Assembly: GCA_013396995.1 (NCBI GenBank)
Contig: VWZP01004609.1
Coordinates: forward strand, 533,557-597,556
DNA: 64,000 nucleotides
Origin: Dicaeum eximium
Lineage: Eukaryota; Chordata; Aves; Passeriformes; Dicaeidae
Direction of reading: 5' to 3'
Both the position numbers and the translations under genes were made by a program. The notes beneath the pieces were generated by a model. It did no database searches. It was not told the origin of the DNA and saw nothing but the letters and a program-made list of their open reading frames with translations. This document shows, in pieces, positions 50,901 through 59,900 of this stretch; position 1 is the stretch's first letter, and every line of letters begins with the position of its first letter.

Positions 50901-53900
50901 GTGCTGCTGCCCTGAGCAGACACTCAGCTTGTCAGAGTCCTTGGAAAGCTCCACTTCAGTTCAACTCCAACTTTTCCCTCCAAGAGGGCTTTTGACACCC
51001 AAACCCCTCTGAGCCACAGCAGTGCTCCCACGAGCTGCAGGACTGGCACCTTTCTGGGACAACAGCAGCACAATTTCTGCACAAGGACCTGCCCCTCCCC
51101 AGCCCCACCTGCACCCACCTTCCTCCAGCTCCTGCATGGACACCATTAAAGCTCACTACGTGGCTTTCCAAATAAGAAATAACCCCTTCACATATGACAC
51201 AGGAATGGTGGCCAAGTGCTAAATGCTGAGCAGTTCATCCTCCAGACCTGATCCCAAACTTCACAGGATCTACCACAGCATCAGCTGATTGCAGACTACC
51301 AAAAGTGATAACTCCATCTGGATTAATATTCCAAGTCATGACATATGGAATTAGTTATGGTAACTATTCCCAGGAGAGACACACAGCAGACTGATAACTC
51401 CACTAATTCACTGACACAGGCACACAAATCAGAACGCTCAGTGCTGCAGAGACAGGACAGATCACAGGGCTACTGGTAAAACAAACACCATAGAAACAAC
51501 ACTGGAGAAAAGAAATAAAATTAAAACCTCAGCATTATCCAATTCAATGGTAATCTGCCGGGAAAGAAAGAAGGGGAAGAATTGAAAGCAAGGATTAGTA
51601 AGAGAAATGAAACAAATTTCATGTAAGGATCTTATAAATCATTTAACACTTTAATGCTGCAATCTAACATTATTTTTGCAGTGGGGACAAGGAACATCTG
51701 CCAGCTCTGGGTCAGGGAACAGACACTGCTGGGAATGCTGTGCCAGGCAGCTTGGGAGGCAGGATGTACCCTGGCTTTGTTCCTGTGCCAGGGACAGGCC
51801 ACGTGGGCTGGCTGACCCAGAGCCAAGGACTTCACCCTTGGGCACGGGAGTGTCACGAGCCGTGAGCAGCAGCAGCAGCAGCAGCACAGGGGCTGCATTT
51901 CCACCCTGGGAGGGAAAATGGAGCTTTGCAGTGCAAGTCCTGCAGAGCTGAGGCGAGTCAGCTGCCAGGCACCCGGAGAGACGTGCATGAATGACATGTT
52001 TCAGCACAGTGAAAAACTTGGGTCTAGCCTACACTGTCAGTGTAGTGCAGTTCTGTGCCTATTAAATACTGCACAGTATGCTCCCCGTCACTGAGCCATC
52101 CTGAGCGCGTGCCAAGCGAGGACTCTTCAGCAATATGTAAAAATCTGAGCCTTCCCACAGCCTTCTGTACATCTGTGCTCTCCCCACGGGTTCTGCTCGC
52201 TGCTGAGCAGCCCCAGCTGTGGCACTCAGGCCCTGGGTGACAGGAGCGTGCCCCGTGTCCTCCTGCACTGGCCACCCTCCTCAGGGACACGGCCAGCAGG
52301 GTGAGGTGACCTGAGAGCCAGCAGGAGAACAGGAGCCCATCCTTGTGTCAGGCAAGTTGTTGCAGAGAGCACCACGTGGAGCTGCAGCAGAACCTCCCCA
52401 GAGCTTTGGGGCTGGACATGGGTGTGGGGGACAGCTGAGAGCCCTGCCAGAGGGACAGACAGGGACTGACACTGCCCTCAGAGAGCTTCAAATGGCTTCT
52501 GAGGAAGGAATCCTCTCCTGGGAAGGTGGGGAGGCCCTGGCACAGGTTGCCCAGAGGGAGAAGCTGTGGCTGCCTTGTCCCTGAAGGGTTCAAGGCCAGG
52601 TTGGGCTCTGGAAGTGACCCTGCCCATGGCAGGGAAGGAACTGGGTCATCTTTAAGGTCCCTCCCAGGCCTTGCCATGGTTCTGTGCTTGTGAGGTCAAT
52701 AAGCTGCTCACAAGGGTGAGCTCTGCCACCTCCATGGATGGAACTACCTCTGTGTAGGGACTCCAGGATCAGCAATGGGGTTTTTACAATATGAGGGGTT
52801 TTCCTTCTTTCTTTTTTTTTTGTTTGTTGCACTACAGAGTGATTTTAAAAACAAAAGGTGCTGCCTTTTAGGTGGTGACTAAATTCAGTTCTCTGAGTCA
52901 CAAGGGAGAATAAATCCAACTGCACTGCTCACAGCCAGACAGTAAAAGCTGTTCTACTACTACTCACTCAGTCTCTGTGAGCAATCAGCTGCTTCTTCCG
53001 ACTGGGAAATCACTGCACAGGCAGGCATATCCTGACTCCTTATGTAACTGAGCTCCTGCTTCAGAAATTAATGCTTCTGCCACACTTTGAAGATTTTTTA
53101 GCATCTTGTGGGGTTCTCCGTGGTCTGAATGGTGCAAGGTATGTTAACTGCAGCTTCCAGAAATACTGCTTCATCCAAGTTAGCTGAATAAAGTCTAAGA
53201 AACTCCTAGAAATTCATTTCCATTCTGGAAAATCCCTCAGTGGCAGATGACACTTAAGGAAAGCTCTCAAAGCTCTGATTTGGGTGTGTAGTAAATACAA
53301 TATGCATCACACACTGCTTTCATTACTTAAGGTGACCTTGGACAGTGGCTCCTGGCTGTTTTAACAGCAGAGGACACACTGAGCTGCTAGAGAGGTGTAA
53401 AATGTGATCTGTGGTTACACTGGATGTGTTACACCCCCAGCACTGAACATCAGGAAATACCAGCACCCATCAGAGGATCACCAGTCCCACTCCTTTCCCA
53501 GGAGCAGCCTGACTTCTGCAGGCCACAGCCAAACCCTTCCAGCTGGGACATCTCAGTGCCCTTGAGGAGAGCACAGGAGGTGATGCCCCAGCCCAGGAGT
53601 CACCCACTGGAGCAGAGAAGGACAATGTGCTCCAAGCTGACAGCTGTGCCCTCCCCTGCTCCCTCCACACCCCACAGGGACCTGCTGCTTTCCTGCAGCT
53701 GGCCAGGGAGTTCCCTCAAGCCCCTGAATTTACTCCCAGCCAGTGCTGCTGCACAAGGAGACAGTCCCAGGCAGGAACAGAGCAGCAGCTGGAGCTGGGC
53801 TGGCACCTGGCAGCACGTGGGAAGAGCCTTCCTGGCAGGGCAGGGAGCACAGCCCTGGCCATCCCCACCCTTGGGGCATTTTCCTGGGAGTCTCCTGCTC

Positions 53901-56900
53901 CGTGGCACTGCCTGTGCTCCTTAGGTGTGCTGGGAGCAGCCCACACCCCTGTGCTGTGTGCCAGGCTGCCACTGCTCCCTCCCCAGAGCCCTGGCAGCAC
54001 GTCCTGCTCCTGCCTCCTGGTGACATTCCCAGCTCCCAGGATGCTGCAGGTTCCTCTGCCTGTGGAGCACCTCCCTCCCTGGCAGCTGCTACAAACCATT
54101 CCTGCTGTTCTGAAACTCTGATTTCTGAAGGTTTTGCCCTTTTTGCTGTGAACTGAGCACAAGGTGACAGCTCCAAACCCATCTGTGGGGGAGAGCTGGG
54201 CTGAGGCAGCAGCTGCTGCTGGGCAGAGAGAGCCCTGGCACATCACAGCTCCCCCCAGTCAGTCCCAGCTGCTCCCCAACACCTTCACTGCAGGGTGTGC
54301 TCCTCTGAACCCGCTGGGGGGCATGGAAAGAACCTCAGCTGATCAGAATGCCAGGAGAAATCTCTAAATTCCAGTCTCAGCTGACTGGAGCCACTTCTAG
54401 AAACACAAACATATGGGTGCACACACACTCTCCTGATGGAAACAAAGAACAGGTCTGTACCTACAGAAAAATGTTCCTCTCAACCACCCAAAAGTTGTAT
54501 GTAGGAAAGGGAAAGAAGAAACATGGGTGGGTGTACAGAGTTTCCATCTATAAATCACAAGATTACTCAGTTGTACACAAATCCAAATTAAGTACAAAAC
54601 ACCTTCTTGTTGCAAGGTTACATGACCTGAAGAATCACCTAGACTCAGAAAGCAGATAGAGGTTACAGCCTTCAGGAAAAGGTAACAAAATTGATATTTT
54701 AGAGTGCCAGCAACTGCAGGGATTAGACTTACACCTGCCAGTCTGAAGAAGAAAAGCAACAGAAACAAGCTTAACTTCAAATATGATCTGAAAACTTTTA
54801 GTTGACTAAAAATGTTTTGTCCCTGCTCCAGCCTAGAAGTGCTTACACATACAAAACAGCCTGAAAAAGCAGTTTTATTTTCCTTTAGTGAATAAAGGCA
54901 GTGTTTAACAGAATGCTGGACTGTACCTTACCTTTTCTCCATAGCCTCTATCTTTGGTCATCATTTCCCTGAGCGTCTGTAATACCTTAATACACAGTTT
55001 CTCCTCATTCTCCTCCAGCAGCTGTTTTGTGTGCTTAATTAACCTGAAAAAAGCCATCCATCAGGTTAGTGCAAATATTCTAAAAATGGGGTAAGATATA
55101 TGTGCTTATCTTAACTGGTTTATGCTGCAAACAAGGTTTATCATCATGCTGTTACACAACCATTCTGGAGCCCTCTCTCCAGAGCAACACCTGACAGACA
55201 CCAGGGGAAGCTGTGGGCAGGAAAAGAGCCAAAAAATCCCCCTGGCTGCAGGCAGCAAGGAATCAGTGGGATCCAGGACCTGATGGCTCTCCAGAACAAC
55301 CAGTTAAGAGTAGGGAATCTATTCTACTTGGTTAAAAAACAGACTGAGAGCCCTGGAGGGTGCAACCCCAAATCCAACCTCTCCAGCACTTGGGACTACC
55401 TCAGCACCCAGCTTCCACAACGCCTGTACAGAGCCCACTCCTCCAGGAGGTGAGGGGAGAGGCTGGATCTGCTCTGAATTGCCCTCTAAATGGCCCTGTC
55501 ATCTCCCCTTTCCCTCCCTCAAGCTGTGGTGATGCCCATGACAACAACTGATCCTGATGTGTTCATCCAGCACATCACAAACATTCCTGGGGTGAAGGCA
55601 GGTATCAATAAGTGGATCAGCTCACAATTTAACTCATTTATACAACTGCTCAGGACATTTGCATCCTGCAGCAAACAGACATTTTTAAGCATTAGCTGGG
55701 AGAAGATATCAACCAGTCTTTCCCCATTCCTACAAGCAGCTTTTTTTCCTCTCCAAGGAGAAATTGCCTTGACTATATCACAAAATACTGATTTTTACAG
55801 GTATTGCAGAGGATATCAAGTATTTACCAAGCTGGGCAAGAGGGCTCCATTCCACAGGGCATGGAAAGATGGGGAAAAAAACCAAACCAAGCCAGACTTC
55901 TAAGCCAACTTACTTGCAAATGAAACCTCCACTTTCACATTTCCTCCTGGCATCCGTGTTCTCTGGGAAGAGCAGCTCAGGCCTGTGGAGCACATCCACC
56001 AGCACTGAGAGCTCTGCCTGGACCAGAGGGCGCAGGCGATCCTCCAGGGCTGACACGATGTCCTGGAGAGAACCACAGCCAGGTTCAGACACACAAATGA
56101 CACACACACATTTCGAGCTGATTAATTAACGACACACACATTTCGAGCTGAATTAATTTCACTCAATGGATGAGGGGCAGGTCAATCCTGCCAGAATCAA
56201 TGACAAGACCTCAGGGTTTGGCCAGGTGAGCCTTGCTGTGGCCCTGCAGGAGGAGGGAGCTGAGCAGTCACCTGCAGCCTCTCGATGATGTTCCTGTAGT
56301 CCCTGGAGGCGGTGAGCACCGAGTCCCGGCGCGCGGCGTTCCGCGCCGTCATCCGCCAGTTCATGGCCGTCTTCTGCACGATGTTGTGGGATTTCAGGAA
56401 CAGGTTGTTCACCTGGCTGTCCAGGTCCACAGGGATTGCAATCGCTCGGCTTTTGGCTGCAACAAGCAGAGGCAGTGGGGACTGAGAGTCTGAGCCCATC
56501 AGCCAACACAAAACCAGAGCTGGCAGCTACCAGGGGAAGCTGTGGGCAGGAAAAGAGCCAAAAAATCCCCCTGGCTGCAGGCAGCAAGGAATCAGTGGGA
56601 TCCAGGACCTGATGGTCCTCCAGAGGTCTATGCAGCAGGTCCATGTCTAGACAAAGGTGCATACAGTCCCTGCCTTCTACAAAGTCTTCTTCCCAAGCTG
56701 AGAGCAAACAGCCTCAAGTTGCACCAGGGAAGATTTAGACTAGACATTGGGAAATGAGGACATTAGGAATTTTTTTTTTTAACATAAAGGGTTGTAAAGC
56801 ACCAGAAAAGGCAGCCCAGGGAGGTGGTCAAAAACCATTTGTATGTGGCACCTGAGTTCATGTTTTACTGGTGACCACAGTGGTGGTGCTGGGCTGGCCA

Positions 56901-59900
56901 GCTGGACTTGACAACCTTAAGAGATCTTTTCCAACCTTAACCATTCCATGACTCTTTGAGTGCATTTTAAACAGGGCACTTCTCTGTCCCTGTGCAGGGT
57001 CAGGCCTGGGCAGGATTATGTTTAGAGGCTTCCACACCTCAGCTGTTACTGTTGTTTGAGGTGTGGAGTAGGAATCCATCCCTAAACACACCCCCAAAAA
57101 CTCGTGCTGGCACACATGGACACAAAGCACCAGAACCTGACCCCATAGCCAGTACAAGCTGCTCTTGTGGACACTGAAAGTGGAACAACTTCATGGGCAG
57201 GAGTGGCCCTCCCAGATGCACTGGGGAGGCTCAGGCTGGGCATCAGGAGGAATTTCTCCATGGAAAGGGTGCTCAGGCCTTGGCACTGCCCAGGGAGGTT
57301 TGGAGTGCCCGTCCCTGGAGGTGTCAGCTGGAGGTGGCACTCAGAGCTCTGGGCTGGGGGACAAGGTGGGGACAGGGCACAGCTGGCACTCGATAATCCT
57401 GGAGGGCTTTCCCAACCTCAGCAATTCCATGAAAACCATCTCCCTGCTGCAGATAACAGGACTGCAGGGAGTTCTGAGGTCAGACAGAGAAAGCACTTCA
57501 GGTGACAGCGACAACACCCACTGCTCAACCACAGTGACCCATCAGCATGGCCTGGGCTGTGAGTTACCCCCAGGTGGCACCTGCAGGACACAACCACGCT
57601 GTCCCTGCGGCAGGAGGACACAAACCACCCTGTCCCTGCGGCACGAGGACACAAACCACCCTGTCCCTGCGGCAGGAGGACACACCAGCAGCCCACGTTG
57701 GAGCAGGCAGCTCTGCTCAGCCCCAGTGCTCACCTACGTCGGAGAGCACACGGATGCAGCTCTCCACTGAGGCCTTCTGGCTGGGCAGGAGCCAGGTGCA
57801 GTGGTAGACCCTGAACACGCCCTGCAGCAGCTGCACGAACACGGGCTGCCGAGTCTGCAAGGCAAGCACAGCACAGTCACAGCCCTGACCCCCAGCAGGG
57901 CTCAGCTGAGCCCAGCCCAGCCCAGCTGGCACTCTGCAGTCCCTTCTAGCTGGCTGCAGCACTTGTTGGGCAGCTCCCCGTGGCAGCAGGGTGTCTACCA
58001 CGGGATCAGCACTGGATGGGAAGGGTGGGAACCAGCGCTGGAAGGGAAAGGTGAAACAGGAGCTTCTGCAGCAGAAAGCCCTGGTAACTGAGGCCTGACT
58101 AAGCAAAGGAAATGAGCAGTCACCTTCATCTGCTTTATCAGAGCTATCAGCAACCCTGGCACACAGATTCCTCTTTTAGTGTTGACCAGCAGCTGACTCA
58201 AGAGGCCACAGGTAAATGGGCTTGGCTGTGTGACAGCAGAGCTCCAGAGTTGGAAACTCATCATTCCAAGCATTATTAGCTGGCATCCAATTCACTAAGA
58301 AACCAGCTGTGTGTTATTTGGAACACAGGCAGTGGTTAGTGGCAACACTGCAGCTGCTATGCCCCAGCCAAAATCAAGGTGTGGTTTTCACCCCTGAATT
58401 TCACAAGGTGATCTTCCACTCCAGGTGAGCTGCTCCAACACACCCAAGCCCACGAGCTCTGTCCTTTCACCTTTGCAGCTGCCCAACAAGAGTGCCCAAA
58501 ACTCCATTTGGTTTTGTACAGTGACTACTTTAGTAGAACAACATATTACAACCTGTAGAGGAAAGAGCATTTTAAATATTTCAATGTGAGAGGGAGCACC
58601 CTGTGTCCCTGTGCCCACTAGCCATGGAATGCTTCTATCAGCTAAAGGAACTACACCACAGTGAAACACCACAGGACTTAGGAACCAGGGAAAAAATACC
58701 TCATTTATTCTGGCCAACAGTAAAGCCTGTTTGCAAGAAAAAAGTGGAGTTAGGGTAAAAAGCCAAATCTATTAGCTAATTAAATCTATTAGATCAAACA
58801 CCATTACAAAGTGTACAAGAGGAGAACCAAAATTTAAGCCCCAAAACTGCTAGGAGGCAAACAGCCATTATCCTTTCTGGAAATAAGCCAACCACCAAAA
58901 ACCATGGCAAACAGCAGCATTCACCCAGGGCCCTGAAAATACCTGCATGTTTGGATTTAAACCACCCACATATTCCTCTCAGTTCATGTCTAAAGACTTT
59001 TTGGTCTTAAAAAGCCTTTAAGATGTCTCATTTGCTTAAACAAGGTCAATAAATCAAATAGGAAATTTACTCCAAGTCCCCAAGACACTTGAGAAGGCAA
59101 ACCCTGGGCAGGAGCAGCCTTGGGAGGCAAACAGGCTGAACAATGCTTGAAGAGAAGCTGTGGGCAGCTGTCCTCTGCCAAGAGATTTGTGCTCTCCTGA
59201 TTTTACATGATTTGAACCACATGATGGATGGACAAGGTGTTCCCTGAACTAGCAAGGCTGACTCAGGGCAGGAAGAATTTCAGTCAAACAAGCCCTGACA
59301 TGGAGGAGCGGGAGGCAAGAGGAGGCTGGCTGGGATGAGAAGGTGCAGCAGGAAGGGCAGGGAGGGACTGAAGCCAGAGCAGAGTGGCCACATCCCTTGC
59401 CTACAGACATCTGCCCACCTGCAGCACCTCAGGGGGGCCTGGAAATCCCAACTGGAGCAGGGATGGACACCAGGCAGGTGGGACAGCAGGCTGTGCTCGA
59501 GTATTGACAGGCAGGAAAAGGGAGAGAAACCACTTTTAACTTGAAGATGTAGAGAAAAGATGAATCTAGGACAAGGCAGATCTATCAACTGAAATGGGAA
59601 AAGAGATGAACCAAGTGACTTCATCCTGCTAGACAGAGGGGGAGATTGAGAAACTACAGAAAAACTGCTGATATAACATTAACAGATGGCTAAAATAGGA
59701 TGGCAAGATGTGTACTCAAATGCTGCATCTCAGAGATGACAAGTGAGAGCAGGGCAGCTCAGGTACATGGCACAGAGCGAAGGGCAGAGCCCAGGGACAA
59801 GGCCACAGTCTCCATTTCTCACTTCTTTGATCATCACAGAAGGTGATGGGCAACAGCAACTGAAGGCACCTGAGGAGGAAATCAGCTGCTGCACTGCTCA

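Larger units (their letters stand above)
41624..51527 (-). other. Intron upstream of SIIC
   Basis: Contains the 18-bp C-rich (transcript strand) repeat next to the acceptor, CR1 fragments (42068-42150, 44558-44735), a poly(A) run (46691-46714), a 58-70-bp minisatellite (47318-47742) and an N gap between poly(A) runs. The rest holds nothing I can name. If the SIIA candidate is not used, this intron extends to 54931. Confidence 0.8.
56457..57733 (-). other. Intron rich in repeats
   Basis: Phase 1, donor TAG|GTGAGC. Contains copy 2 of the 87-bp duplication, two CR1 fragments and a 31-bp triple repeat; little unique sequence remains. Confidence 0.85.

Noticed and set aside
53400..54310. GC-rich block with open frames in several phases
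   Set aside because: Frames overlap on both strands without family resemblance; high GC alone explains the lack of stops.
58388..58717. Minus-strand frame with [10 protein letters not shown], at first reminiscent of a receptor segment
   Set aside because: No flanking splice sites in phase, and the adjoining exons already join exactly without it.
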